Assembly (NCBI GenBank): GCA_016710465.1
Contig: JADJVS010000014.1
Coordinates: 1,488,001 to 1,552,000, forward strand
DNA from: Sulfuritalea sp.
GTDB lineage: Bacteria > Pseudomonadota > Gammaproteobacteria > Burkholderiales > Rhodocyclaceae
DNA length: 64,000 nt
Reading direction: 5' to 3'
The notes beneath the pieces are model-generated. The model saw only the letters and a program-made list of their open reading frames with translations, was not told the DNA's origin and searched no databases. The first letter of the stretch is position 1. Each line of letters opens with the position of its first letter. A program made the translations under genes and the position numbers. Below, one piece after another: positions 1-7,901 of the stretch.

Positions 1-979
1 GACACCGTTACCCGCGAGATGTTCGAGCGCGACTGGGGCGTCAGCATCCAGTCCGAGCCCGGCCTGCGCATCCCCAACATGCTCGACGCCGCGCTTGACG
101 GCTCCTTCCTCGGGCTCTACTGCCAGGGCGAGGACCCGGCGCAGTCCGATCCCGACACCCGCCACGTCACGGCGGCGTTGTCGGCCATGGAATGCGTGGT
201 GGTGCAGGACCTGTTCCTCAACGAAACCGCGAAGTACGCCCACGTCTTCCTGCCCGGCGCTTCATTCCTCGAAAAGGACGGAACGTTTACCAACGCCGAG
301 CGCCGCATCTCGCGCGTGCGCCGCGTCATGCCGCCGCTGGCGGGTAAGGCCGACTGGGAAACGACCCTGTGCGCTGGCCCAGGCCCTGGGCTACGAGATG
401 CACTACGAACACCCGAGCCAGATCATGGACGAGATCGCGCGCCTGACGCCGACTTTCGCCGGCGTCAGCTACGACAGGCTCGATCGCCTGGGCTCGATCC
501 AATGGCCCTGCAACGACGCCGCGCCTGAGGGCACGCCGACCATGCACGTGGATGCGTTCGTGCGCGGCAAGGGCCGCTTCCTGATCACCCAGTACGTGCC
601 GACCGATGAGAAGATCACGCGCCGCTTCCCGCTGCTGCTCACCACCGGCCGCGTTCTCTCGCAGTACAACGTCGGCGCGCAGACACGGCGTACCGCCAAC
701 ACCGACTTCTACGCCGCCGACCTGCTGGAGATCCACCCGCATGACGCCGAGGAGCGCGGCATTCGCGAAGGCGATCGTGTCGCCGTCGAGTCCCGCGTCG
801 GCACCACCCTGCTGCCGGCTACCGTGACCGAGCGCGTGGCGCCGGGCGTGGTCTACACCACCTTCCACTTTCCCGAATCCGGCGCCAACGTCATCACCAC
901 CGAGAACTCCGACTGGGCCACCAACTGCCCCGAGTACAAGGTCACGGCGGTGCAGGTATCGCGGTCCGGCGGCGCATGA
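1..979 (+). CDS. fdsA: Formate dehydrogenase alpha subunit, C-terminal part (5' truncated, apparent frameshift)
   Basis: This is the C-terminal third of a molybdopterin formate dehydrogenase alpha subunit; the start lies outside the window. Positions 1 to about 365 read in frame 1 and contain typical family text (LYCQGEDPAQSDPD, VVVQDLFLNETA, ASFLEKDGTFTNAERR). From about 370 the family sequence continues only in frame 2 (ALAQALGYEMHY onward, then the Moco-binding C-terminal domain) to the TGA at 977-979. Removing one base from the CCC run near 372 restores one frame, so there is either a true frameshift or a sequencing or assembly error. The following fdhD and delta-subunit genes match the fdsGBACD order of soluble NAD-dependent formate dehydrogenase, which oxidises formate to CO2 in the cytoplasm. 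Family identity is clear; functionality depends on whether the frameshift is real. Confidence 0.9.
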   Translation, partial: TPLPARCSSATGASASSPSPACASPTCSTPRLTAPSSGSTARARTRRSPIPTPATSRRRCRPWNAWWCRTCSSTKPRSTPTSSCPALHSSKRTERLPTPSAASRACAASCRRWRVRPTGKRPCALAQALGYEMHYEHPSQIMDEIARLTPTFAGVSYDRLDRLGSIQWPCNDAAPEGTPTMHVDAFVRGKGRFLITQYVPTDEKITRRFPLLLTTGRVLSQYNVGAQTRRTANTDFYAADLLEIHPHDAEERGIREGDRVAVESRVGTTLLPATVTERVAPGVVYTTFHFPESGANVITTENSDWATNCPEYKVTAVQVSRSGGA

Positions 980-1767
980 AGCCGGTCGAACAAGGCCGCG
1001 TCTGGCGCGAGGGCGTTGCGCGTTCCGACCAGTTGGCGGTCGAGACACCGGTCGCCTTCGAATACAAAGGCATTAGCCACGCGGTGATGCTGGCGACTCC
1101 ATCCGACCTTGAAGACTTCGCCGTCGGCTTCAGCCTGTCGGAGGGCATCGTGGCGCGGCGCGGCGACATCTACAGCATCGAGGTCGAGGAATCCGCGGCC
1201 GGCTTCACCTTGAAAATCGAAATTGCCGCTGGCGATTTCATGCGCCTCAAGCAACGTCGCCGCAGCCTTGCCGGGCGCACCGGCTGCGGCCTGTGCGGTA
1301 CCGAGAGCCTGGACCAGGTGCTGCGCGAACTGGCGCCGCTGCCTGCCGGCGAGGCGTTTCCGCTGGACGCGCTTTACGCCGGGATGCGCGCGCTGCCGGC
1401 GCAGCAGCGCCTGCAGCAGGCCACCGGCGCCACCCACGCCGCCTGCCGCGTCGGCCGCGATGGCGCGATCAGCCACGTGCGCGAAGACGTTGGCCGCCAC
1501 AACGCGCTGGACAAGACCCTGGGCGCGCTGGCGCGCGACGGCGTCGATGCCTCCGGCGATGCGCTGATCATTACCAGCCGTGCCAGCCTGGAGATGGTGC
1601 AGAAGGCCGTTGCGCTGCGTGTCGGCACGCTGGCGGCGGTGTCGGCGCCAACCGCCACGGCGGTTCGGCTGGCGGAGAAATTCAATCTCGCCGTGTTCGG
1701 CTTTCTGCGTGGCGATACCTGCGTGGCCTACACGCGGGCTTGCCGTGTCACCGAGCTGACAGCATGA
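976..1767 (+). CDS. fdsC: FdhD/FdsC sulfurtransferase for formate dehydrogenase
   Basis: A 263-residue protein of the FdhD family, which passes sulfur from a cysteine desulfurase to the bis-MGD molybdenum cofactor and inserts it into formate dehydrogenase. The paired cysteines of the family are visible as CGLC (Cys104 and Cys107), and the C-terminal part has the family motif around ISHVREDVGRHNALDK and TSRASLEMVQKA. The start ATG overlaps the fdsA stop in an ATGA, so translation is probably coupled. The length is normal for the family. It is named fdsC in fds operons and fdhD elsewhere. Confidence 0.93.
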   Translation: MKPVEQGRVWREGVARSDQLAVETPVAFEYKGISHAVMLATPSDLEDFAVGFSLSEGIVARRGDIYSIEVEESAAGFTLKIEIAAGDFMRLKQRRRSLAGRTGCGLCGTESLDQVLRELAPLPAGEAFPLDALYAGMRALPAQQRLQQATGATHAACRVGRDGAISHVREDVGRHNALDKTLGALARDGVDASGDALIITSRASLEMVQKAVALRVGTLAAVSAPTATAVRLAEKFNLAVFGFLRGDTCVAYTRACRVTELTA

Positions 1768-1988
1768 AGCTGGAAAAGCTGATCGCCATGGCCAACCAGA
1801 TCGGCAGCTTCTTCGAGGCCATGCCGGATCGCGAGCAGGCGGTGGCCGATGTCGCCAGCCACCTCAAGCGCAGTTGGGAGCCGCGCATGCGCCAGCAGAT
1901 CCTCGCCAGCCTGGGCACGGCCGACGAGGCGCGGCTAAAGCCGCTGGTGCACGAAGCGCTGCTGCTGCTGCGCGACGCGCAAGCCTGA
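1764..1988 (+). CDS. fdsD: NAD-dependent formate dehydrogenase delta subunit
   Basis: A 74-residue protein beginning MKLEKLIAMANQIGSFFEAM, typical of the small FdsD subunit that closes fdsGBACD operons. FdsD is a small helical protein needed for full activity of the soluble formate dehydrogenase; its precise role is not settled. Its ATG overlaps the fdsC stop (ATGA). No further gene of the operon follows: the next gene is convergent and a dispersed repeat lies just past the stop codon. Confidence 0.88.
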   Translation: MKLEKLIAMANQIGSFFEAMPDREQAVADVASHLKRSWEPRMRQQILASLGTADEARLKPLVHEALLLLRDAQA

Positions 1989-2000
1989 GTCGCTGGAGTT

Positions 2001-2031
2001 AAAGAGTCGGCGCTGGCGTTACGGCGATTCA
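2001..2031 (+). repeat. Dispersed ~30 bp repeat, intergenic copy 1
   Basis: This copy carries the core AAGAGTCGGCGCTGG followed by CGTTACGGCGATTC. It lies between the convergent fdsD and esterase genes, overlapping the esterase 3' end. About 27 of 30 positions match the family consensus derived from the copies in this window. Confidence 0.75.
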
Positions 2032-2714
2032 GCGTGGTCGATGGCTGCCATGCGCTGCCGCAGCCAGGCGCCGATGTCGATGATCTCCTCGATGCACACC
2101 GAATGCGGCATCGGGTACTCGCGCCATTCCACGGCATGGCCCAGGCTTTGCACCAGATCGCGCGCCCGGGTGCCCAGTTCGGGTGACACCACGTCGTCCT
2201 CGTTGCCGTGCGCGGCAAAGATCGGCAGCCCGGCATTGACGGCCGTGGCTTCCGCTTCGAGCAGTTCCGGCGTCGGGATATAGGTCGACAAAGCGACGAT
2301 GCCGGCCAGCCGCTGCGGATGGGTCAGCGCGGTTGAGTAGGCAATCGCACCGCCTTGCGAGAAGCCGGCGACGAAAATGCGCTCGCCGGGCACGCCGCGC
2401 TGGTTCTCGCGCTCGATCAGGCGACGGATCGCCTCGCGGCTGCGCCGCACGCCGGCCGCGTCGACCTCGCGTGCGTTGGGCGCCAGGCTGATGATGTCGT
2501 ACCAGGCCGGCATGACATAGCCGCCGTTGCAGCTCACCGGGATTTGCGGTGCATTGGGGAAAACGAAGCGTATCGACGGCGCGTCGTCGAGGCCCAGGTG
2601 CGGCACCACCGGCACGAAATCCGAGCCATCGGCGCCCAGGCCGTGCATCCAGATCACGGCAAAGCGCGGCGTGTCGCCGGTTTGCAATTCGATGCCGTCG
2701 AGCAGTGCATCCAT
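2019..2714 (-). CDS. Carboxylesterase / phospholipase of the alpha/beta-hydrolase fold
   Basis: A 231-residue protein of the EstB/acyl-protein-thioesterase-like carboxylesterase family. Seen: an oxyanion region WMHGLGADGSDF near residues 22-33, the nucleophile elbow GFSQGG with Ser119, an acidic residue in HGNEDDVV (Asp173/174) and His204 in MPHSV. There is no signal peptide, so it is cytoplasmic. The family hydrolyses short acyl esters or lysophospholipids; the substrate here is unknown. It is convergent with fdsD. Confidence 0.88.
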   Translation of the reverse strand: MDALLDGIELQTGDTPRFAVIWMHGLGADGSDFVPVVPHLGLDDAPSIRFVFPNAPQIPVSCNGGYVMPAWYDIISLAPNAREVDAAGVRRSREAIRRLIERENQRGVPGERIFVAGFSQGGAIAYSTALTHPQRLAGIVALSTYIPTPELLEAEATAVNAGLPIFAAHGNEDDVVSPELGTRARDLVQSLGHAVEWREYPMPHSVCIEEIIDIGAWLRQRMAAIDHAESP

Positions 2715-2741
2715 GCGCGGATGATACCTGCGCTGCCGCGC

Positions 2742-3158
2742 TCAGGCCGCCGGCGGGCCTTCCAGGCAGTCCCGATGCTCTCCGGCGGTGCCGGCGACAT
2801 GCCCGGCCCACCAGAGGCTGAGGAAGGTTTGCAGTTCCTGCCGGTCGAAGTTCGCGGGCGTGACGATTTCGGCGGCGAGAAAGTTGAACTCCTCGACTTC
2901 GTTGCGCAGCGAATCGAGCCCGGCAAATCCCCGGGCGGCCAACAGCGCCTCTTCGGCGGCGAAGTGCGCGCGGGCGAGCGCCATCAGTTCCTCGAAGGCG
3001 AGGTCGAAACGGCGGTCGGCTTCGGGGTCGGTGTCGGGGCCGCCCGCCGCGAGGCAGTCGCCCAGCGCATTGCAGCGCGCCAGGAGATCCCGATGCTGGG
3101 CATCAAGGATTTCATTGCCCACGGCGTGGCGCGGGTTCCAGTCGACACGGTTTGCCAT
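2742..3158 (-). CDS. Hemerythrin-like protein with incomplete iron ligands
   Basis: A 138-residue protein starting MANRVDWNPRHAVGNEILDAQH, the usual N-terminus of bacteriohemerythrins, which bind O2 at a di-iron site. The first ligand motif (DAQH) and the HFAAEE motif are present, and a late His/Asp pair is seen in the last 20 residues. The middle H-x-x-x-H pair expected near residues 75-85 is not evident (RNEVEEFNFL occupies that place). The start was placed at the ATG that gives the canonical N-terminus rather than at an upstream in-frame ATG. It ends the redox-module gene group; O2 sensing or an iron site of altered chemistry is inference. Confidence 0.78.
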   Translation of the reverse strand: MANRVDWNPRHAVGNEILDAQHRDLLARCNALGDCLAAGGPDTDPEADRRFDLAFEELMALARAHFAAEEALLAARGFAGLDSLRNEVEEFNFLAAEIVTPANFDRQELQTFLSLWWAGHVAGTAGEHRDCLEGPPAA

Positions 3159-3160
3159 GT

Positions 3161-3583
3161 TCAGAAGCCCAGGGATTCGACCACCGCCACCAGGTCGGCG
3201 AAGCTCGCCGCTTCCAGCTTTTTGGTCAGCGCGGTCTTGTCCAGGCCCTCGCACTCGAAGCGCGTCAGGCTGACTTCGAAGGGCAGCTCGCGGATTTCCA
3301 GCGGCGACATGAAGCCGATATTGCAGATGTGGGCGATGCAGCGGCGTTCCGGCTCGGTGAGCTCGACGCCGTGGCGGCCGAGCAGCTCCATGTAGCGTTC
3401 GGCGGTGCGATTGAGGCGGCCGCTGATCTCCATCGCGTTCTTCAGGCCGTCGGTGTGGATCGCCAGCGGCGGCCCGAAGAACACCGGCGTCTTGCCGACG
3501 TGGCGCGTCTTTTCGTCGCGCGTCAGGGCCGGGGCGACCCAGGTCGGGTCGCCGCGGACTGGCTTCTCCGGTGTATCGGACAT
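3161..3583 (-). CDS. Conserved hypothetical protein in the redox module
   Basis: I do not recognise this 140-residue protein. It starts MSDTPEKPVRGDPTW, has no signal peptide or membrane segment, and is rich in charged helices. Two cysteines lie close together in RRCIAHICNIG, and the C-terminal half looks like a small helical bundle. It lies 10 bp after the cytochrome c gene and 2 bp before the hemerythrin gene, so it belongs to the same transcription unit and may be an accessory or sensory partner of the module. The ATG at 3583 is preferred over a longer reading frame whose upstream part overlaps the cytochrome gene. Confidence 0.7.
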   Translation of the reverse strand: MSDTPEKPVRGDPTWVAPALTRDEKTRHVGKTPVFFGPPLAIHTDGLKNAMEISGRLNRTAERYMELLGRHGVELTEPERRCIAHICNIGFMSPLEIRELPFEVSLTRFECEGLDKTALTKKLEAASFADLVAVVESLGF

Positions 3584-3593
3584 CGGCACCGGA

Positions 3594-4412
3594 TCAGTGC
3601 GGGATGGGGTGCAGCTTTTCGTGGTCGGCGTTGGCCATGCCGCGCGGCAACTGCGGCGAAGGCTCCGGTTGCACCTGGATGAAGCCCTTGTTGCGCGCGC
3701 CGTCCTGGACGTTGTGCGGGTTGTGGCACTCGGTGCAGGTGAACCAGCGCTTCTTGCCGGTGCTGACGAATTCGCCGATGCGCTTGCCGTGGATGCCGTC
3801 ACGCCAGTCGCGCAGCTTGTCGCCGTGGCACTTGCCGCACAAGAGCTGGGGCTGGTCGAAGCTGACCGGATCGCCGAAGTGGTCGACCAGCATGTTGCGC
3901 TTGGTCGTGTGGTGGCAGTCCATGCACCAGATGCGACCGCGGCCGTGCTGGAAGTTCGCCAGGTCGGGCACCATTGCTTCCATGGTCGGTACCGGTGCCG
4001 GCTTCTTGTCCTTCGGCAGCTTGGGCGGATTGAAGGCCGGGCCGACGCCGTTATGGCAGGAGACGCCGCACATCGGCATCAGCGCCAGCTTTTCCGTGCG
4101 CGGCTTGACCACCGCCTTGCCTTCGGCGATGTCCAGCCCCGGCATCTTGCCCATCGGCACCGTGCCGTCATAGGGGTCGCCGTACCAGAGCGCGGCGCCG
4201 GTGGTCGGCGAACACTTGACGTTGGGCCAGTCGGGTTTGACGTCGCGCTGGGTGAGCTCGGAGGCGCCCTTGCGGCTTTCGAAACATTCGAGCGGCGTTT
4301 TCGCCGCCGCCGCTTCCTTGGCGGGTTCCGCCGCCTTTTCGGCGGCGGAGACGGCATAGAACGCGCCGCCGCACAGGGCCAGGATCACGGATAGGGATGC
4401 AAGCTTTCTCAT
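3594..4412 (-). CDS. Periplasmic multihaem cytochrome c
   Basis: A 272-residue exported protein. Residues 1-24 form a Sec signal peptide (MRKLASLSVILALCGG, then AVSA). Three standard haem sites are visible (CMDCH, CGKCH, CTECH), plus one CGVSCH with three residues between the cysteines, so it could carry three or four haems. An Ala/Lys/Glu-rich linker follows the signal peptide. It is encoded directly downstream of an NrfD-type membrane protein and a Tat-exported ferredoxin, suggesting it exchanges electrons with the quinone pool through that membrane complex. It resembles DsrJ or Nrf-type small cytochromes in context only; the partner reductase is unknown. Confidence 0.85.
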   Translation of the reverse strand: MRKLASLSVILALCGGAFYAVSAAEKAAEPAKEAAAAKTPLECFESRKGASELTQRDVKPDWPNVKCSPTTGAALWYGDPYDGTVPMGKMPGLDIAEGKAVVKPRTEKLALMPMCGVSCHNGVGPAFNPPKLPKDKKPAPVPTMEAMVPDLANFQHGRGRIWCMDCHHTTKRNMLVDHFGDPVSFDQPQLLCGKCHGDKLRDWRDGIHGKRIGEFVSTGKKRWFTCTECHNPHNVQDGARNKGFIQVQPEPSPQLPRGMANADHEKLHPIPH

Positions 4413-4422
4413 GATGGCAGCC

Positions 4423-5640
4423 TCACTTGACGGCGGCCGCCGGGCCGCCGTGTTTGATCTCGCCCAGCAGGATGCCGATGGCGCCCTTGAGCAGGATGGT
4501 CAGGATGAAGAAGCCGAAGGCCCAGATGCCCAGCACCATCAGCCACTCGACGAAGCTCGGGTGGTATTCGGTGACTTCGCCGATCGGCGAGGGGATGTAG
4601 CCGGGGACGATCAGGCCCATGCCCTTCTCGATCCAGATGCCGGCGAAGGCCATCGCGCACGGGATCCGCAATTTGTCGAAGTCATTGCGGAACGACGGCA
4701 TGAAGAACATCACGAAGGCGCCGATCATCAGCACCACCGAACTCCAGAACCACGGTACCAGGGCGGTGAGGCCGTGCAGGCCGAACATCAGGTAGTAGAG
4801 CCCGTTGGCATGCTCGGTGCGGGCATAGAGCTCGATCACGACTTCCGACAGGGTGAGGAAGATGGCGATGCCCAGGCAGAACTGGACGATGGTGGTGAGC
4901 AGCTTGATCGCGCTGTCATCGACCCAGAACTTCGTGTTCTTGCGGATGATCAGGAAGATCAGGATGATCAGCGCCGGGCCGGCGGCAAAAGCCGTGGCGA
5001 TGAAGCGGATCGGCATCATGCTGTGGAACCACATCGGACGCGCCGGGTTGTTGGCCATCAGGAAGGCCGTCACGGTATGGATCGACAGCGCCCAGGCGAT
5101 CGCGACATACACCAGCGGGATGAACCATTTCTGGTTGACCGGGTTGCCGGTGTATTTGCACCACAGGTAGTAGAAGCCGCAGACGAAGTTGAGGATCAGG
5201 TAGCCGTTCAGCACCATCACGTCCCATCCCAGCATCGACGAGAAGCTGTAGATGCCGCGTGGCGGAATCATGTGCCACAGGCGGTCGGGCCGGCCCATGT
5301 GGGCGAAGACGAACACCATCACCATGATCACGGCGGTGATTGCCAGCATCTCGCCCAGCACGGCCACCTTGTGCATGCCCTCGTGGTGATAGACATAGGC
5401 CGGGAAGACGATGGTCACCGCCCCGGCCGCCACGCCGACCAGGAACACCAGGTTGGCGAGGTAGAGCCCGTCACTGATCTGGCTGGTCATGCCGGTGACG
5501 ATCAGGCCGTCGGTGTTCTGCAGGTAGAAGACAAAAAGCATGGCGAGGATGAAGGCGGAAAGCACGCCCATCCAGGTGTAGAACTGCTTGCCGCCCTTGA
5601 GGACGTAGCGCGCGTAATCGGTCAGGAAGCTGGTCAGCAC
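4423..5640 (-). CDS. NrfD/PsrC-type integral membrane quinone-interacting subunit
   Basis: A 405-residue polytopic protein with about ten hydrophobic segments, of the polysulfide-reductase NrfD family (HybB/DsrP-like). Family features include the early FAHMGRPDRLWHM loop and FSSMLGWDVMVLNGY. These proteins bind menaquinone or ubiquinone in the membrane and exchange electrons with an attached periplasmic Fe-S subunit. It lies 10 bp after the ferredoxin-subunit gene and 10 bp before the cytochrome gene. No catalytic molybdopterin subunit is encoded next to it, so the terminal donor or acceptor is not known. Confidence 0.9.
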   Translation of the reverse strand: MLTSFLTDYARYVLKGGKQFYTWMGVLSAFILAMLFVFYLQNTDGLIVTGMTSQISDGLYLANLVFLVGVAAGAVTIVFPAYVYHHEGMHKVAVLGEMLAITAVIMVMVFVFAHMGRPDRLWHMIPPRGIYSFSSMLGWDVMVLNGYLILNFVCGFYYLWCKYTGNPVNQKWFIPLVYVAIAWALSIHTVTAFLMANNPARPMWFHSMMPIRFIATAFAAGPALIILIFLIIRKNTKFWVDDSAIKLLTTIVQFCLGIAIFLTLSEVVIELYARTEHANGLYYLMFGLHGLTALVPWFWSSVVLMIGAFVMFFMPSFRNDFDKLRIPCAMAFAGIWIEKGMGLIVPGYIPSPIGEVTEYHPSFVEWLMVLGIWAFGFFILTILLKGAIGILLGEIKHGGPAAAVK

Positions 5641-5650
5641 GGTCCGCTCC

Positions 5651-6742
5651 TCAATCGTAGAAGTAGAAGAATTTCGGGAAGGTGTTGAGCTCGGCCTTGA
5701 GGCGGAACACGTTCTTGCGCTCGAGGATCTTGCTCACTTCGCTTTCCGGATCGAGCAGGTTGCCGAACTTGCGCGCGCCGACCGGGCAGACCTCGACGCA
5801 GGCCGGGTAGCGGTTGTGGCGGGTGCGCTGCAGGCACCAGTGGCATTTCTCGACCACGCCGCGCATGCGCGGCCGGTTGCCGAGATAGTGGGTCACCGGG
5901 TTCATCTCTTCCTTCGGCAGCACCGGCGTGGTGAGGTTGAAACGGCGTGCCCAGTACGGACAGGCGTTCATGCACATCTTGCAGCCGATGCACCAGTTGT
6001 AGTCGATCACCACCGGGCCGTCGCCCTCGCGGTAGGTGGTGCGCACCGGGCAGACCTTGACGCAGGGCGGCTTCTCGCACTGCATGCAGGCGATCGGCAT
6101 GTAGGTGGCGTCGGCTTCGGGCACCGCCTTGGGGTTGTAGTGGTACTGGCCTTCGAGCACCTGGCCGGCCGGGGTGTAGGCGTTGCCGCCGACCTGGATG
6201 CCGAGGCCCTCCGGATAGCCGTGGTTCATCTTCTCCTGCTCGAACTTGCCGCGCTCCATGCGCAGCACCTGGATCCATTCGATCTTTTCGCCGGGGCGCG
6301 GGCCGCGCGACTGGTTGTTCTCGGCCACGCAGGCATGCACGCAGCGGCGGCAGCCGATGCACTTGCGGATGTTGAGCGCGTAGCCCATCAACATGCCGGG
6401 TTGCGCCTCCGTGGTATCGACGGCGACCTTCTTGCCATATTCGTCCGAATAGCGCCTTTCCAGCCGCAGGCGCGCCTCGTTCTTCTCTTCGGTGGTCATC
6501 AGCCGGTAGTTCTTCTGGAAATGCTCGCCCCACTCGACCGCGGCGTTGGCATCGTCCGACTGGGTCATCAGCGCCGCCGTGCCCATCAGCGAGGACAGGC
6601 TGAGCATGCCGCCGGCGCGGAGGAAGTCGCGACGCGTGGTCTTCAGTTCGTTCGCCGCGGGGTCGGCGGATGCGGGCTGCACCGGGCAGTCGGATGGTCG
6701 GTCCTGGGCCGTGCCGGCGCAAGGCGTATCGTTGTTGGCCAC
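5651..6742 (-). CDS. Tat-exported ferredoxin-type Fe-S subunit (HybA/DsrO-like)
   Basis: A 363-residue protein with a twin-arginine signal: TTRRDFLRAGG, Arg-Arg at residues 37-38, followed by a hydrophobic stretch. Four cysteine clusters typical of 4Fe-4S binding follow in order: CIGCRRCVHAC, CMQCEKPPCVKVCP, CIGCKMCMNACP and CHWCLQRTR...CVEVCP. The start is the GTG at 6742, which has a strong GGAGG site just upstream; the open frame continues further upstream but with non-coding-like sequence. Together with the NrfD protein it would form a periplasm-facing quinone oxidoreductase. It is first in a transcription unit that includes the NrfD, cytochrome, hypothetical and hemerythrin genes. Confidence 0.9.
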   Translation of the reverse strand: MANNDTPCAGTAQDRPSDCPVQPASADPAANELKTTRRDFLRAGGMLSLSSLMGTAALMTQSDDANAAVEWGEHFQKNYRLMTTEEKNEARLRLERRYSDEYGKKVAVDTTEAQPGMLMGYALNIRKCIGCRRCVHACVAENNQSRGPRPGEKIEWIQVLRMERGKFEQEKMNHGYPEGLGIQVGGNAYTPAGQVLEGQYHYNPKAVPEADATYMPIACMQCEKPPCVKVCPVRTTYREGDGPVVIDYNWCIGCKMCMNACPYWARRFNLTTPVLPKEEMNPVTHYLGNRPRMRGVVEKCHWCLQRTRHNRYPACVEVCPVGARKFGNLLDPESEVSKILERKNVFRLKAELNTFPKFFYFYD

Positions 6743-6765
6743 TATGTCCTCCAAAGGGAATGGAT

Positions 6766-6786
6766 CGCGAAGCCGCAGGCTTCGCG
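6766..6786 (-). promoter_or_regulatory. Perfect hairpin in the leader of the Fe-S subunit gene
   Basis: A perfect 9-bp inverted repeat (CGCGAAGCC, GCA loop, GGCTTCGCG) lies about 24 bases upstream of the GTG start and upstream of its GGAGG site. There is no T-run after it. It could affect mRNA stability or initiation of the redox-module transcript; the role is inference. Confidence 0.35.
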
Positions 6787-6989
6787 GCAGACTCAGCGGC
6801 GCATCCTGCAACGAAATCGGAAAGTTTCCTTTGATCGCCATCAACAGTATCGGCTTATGTTTCTTCCGAACGACGAAATTCCCGGCGGTGGCGATATCCC
6901 TGCCGGTGGCGGCGCGCCTGGTCCGCGTGGCGGTGCTTCGGCGGCGAAGACCTTGCCTTGCTCCACCAAAGCCATGGCATTTCAAGGCA

Positions 6990-7502
6990 ATGCAGGGTTT
7001 TCGGGACGGAAAAGTCTTTGTCTTCGAGCCGTCGCCGGAACATATCAGCGTCATCGCGCTCGACATCGATCAGAACCTGCTCGAAGACCGGGTCTTCATC
7101 GTTCCGAACGGCCTGGGCGAGTTCACCAACCCGATGCAGGGTATCGATTCGTCGCTGAGTGCGATCGCGGATACGGGCAACTCGGTTGCCAACGTCGAAG
7201 ACGCGGCGCCGATCCTGGCGCTCGAAGATTTTCTCGCCGTGCAGGGCATCGACCGCAGGGACTGTATCAAGCTGGACGTCGAAGGCCTCGAACTCAAGGC
7301 CTTGAAGGGGGCCGCCGCCGCCCTGAAGCTGTATCGGCCCAGGCTGGCGGTTTCGCTGTACCACAAGCCCGAGGACTTCTTCGAAATCCCGATCTATCTC
7401 AAGACCCATTTCCCGTTTTACCGGCTGTACCTGGATCACTACACGATCGCCCGCGACGAGACCGTGCTCTACGCCATTGCAGACCCGTTGGGCGACCCGT
7501 AG
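6990..7502 (+). pseudogene. FkbM-family methyltransferase fragment
   Basis: An open frame of 170 residues whose sequence (FVFEPSP, DCIKLDVEGLELKALKGA, LAVSLYHKPEDFFEIP) is the C-terminal two thirds of an FkbM-type SAM-dependent O-methyltransferase. The glycine-rich SAM-binding motif I that normally precedes FEPSP is missing: upstream codons in the same frame are unrelated and no other frame supplies it. The ATG at 6990 is the first plausible start. It is best read as an N-terminally deleted remnant; a short active variant is unlikely without motif I. Confidence 0.6.
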
Positions 7503-7503
7503 T

Positions 7504-7532
7504 TACGTGTTACACTTAATTATGTGTTAAAC
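7504..7532 (+). promoter_or_regulatory. Direct-repeat operator candidate before the toxin-antitoxin pair
   Basis: Two 12-bp repeats, TACGTGTTACAC (7504-7515) and TATGTGTTAAAC (7521-7532), match at 10 of 12 positions and are spaced 17 bp start to start, just upstream of the antitoxin ribosome-binding site. Such paired sites are usual for autoregulation by an antitoxin. The region is AT-rich compared with its surroundings. Confidence 0.45.
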
Positions 7533-7544
7533 CCGGAGAGCAAG

Positions 7545-7889
7545 ATGGCAACTGTCAATTTCACCGGGGCGGTGGATCGCGATCTGCTCAAGCGGGCAAA
7601 GGTCATTGCCGCTAAAGCCGATACGTCCGTGAATGCCCTGTTCAATGCCGAACTCCGACATCTGGTGGAGACTTTCGAGGCCGCCGAGGCCGGTGGCAAC
7701 CAGAATTTCAGGGTTCTGCTCGATTTCTCGCTTGGGCGGCTCGCCGATGATGAAGTCATGCGCGCGCTGGGCATCGACAGCGCGGAGGACTTGTTTCTGC
7801 TGATGGCGCAAGCTCGCTTGCCAATGCCGAGGCTGGCAGAGGCCGATACTCGGAGCATGGTCGATAGCCTGCACGCGCTGCCGTCCTGA
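7545..7889 (+). CDS. Putative antitoxin of a PIN-toxin pair
   Basis: A 114-residue protein starting MATVNFTGAVDRDLLKRAKV; the first 40 residues read like a ribbon-helix-helix DNA-binding segment (strand, then KRAKVIAAKADTSVNALFNAELRHL). The ATG at 7545 has a GGAG site seven bases upstream and is preferred over an upstream GTG. The stop is 12 bp before the PIN-domain gene, the usual antitoxin-first order. By family logic it would bind and neutralise the toxin and repress its own promoter. The name rests on context and the RHH-like start. Confidence 0.65.
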   Translation: MATVNFTGAVDRDLLKRAKVIAAKADTSVNALFNAELRHLVETFEAAEAGGNQNFRVLLDFSLGRLADDEVMRALGIDSAEDLFLLMAQARLPMPRLAEADTRSMVDSLHALPS

Positions 7890-7901
7890 GCAGGAGAACC
7901 G

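Noticed and set aside
4411..5688. Long open frame antisense to the NrfD gene
   Set aside because: Composition is that of a reversed membrane-protein gene (His/Asp/Glu/Gln-rich), with no motif; the other strand carries a clear NrfD protein.
2742..6742. A complete DsrMKJOP sulfur-metabolism complex
   Set aside because: Only DsrO-, DsrP- and possibly DsrJ-like parts are present; no DsrM or DsrK gene is adjacent, so the name is not supported.
5651..7066. Longer N-terminus for the Tat ferredoxin subunit
   Set aside because: The upstream 108 codons read like non-coding sequence, whereas the GTG at 6742 has a strong ribosome-binding site and places the twin-arginine motif at residues 37-38.
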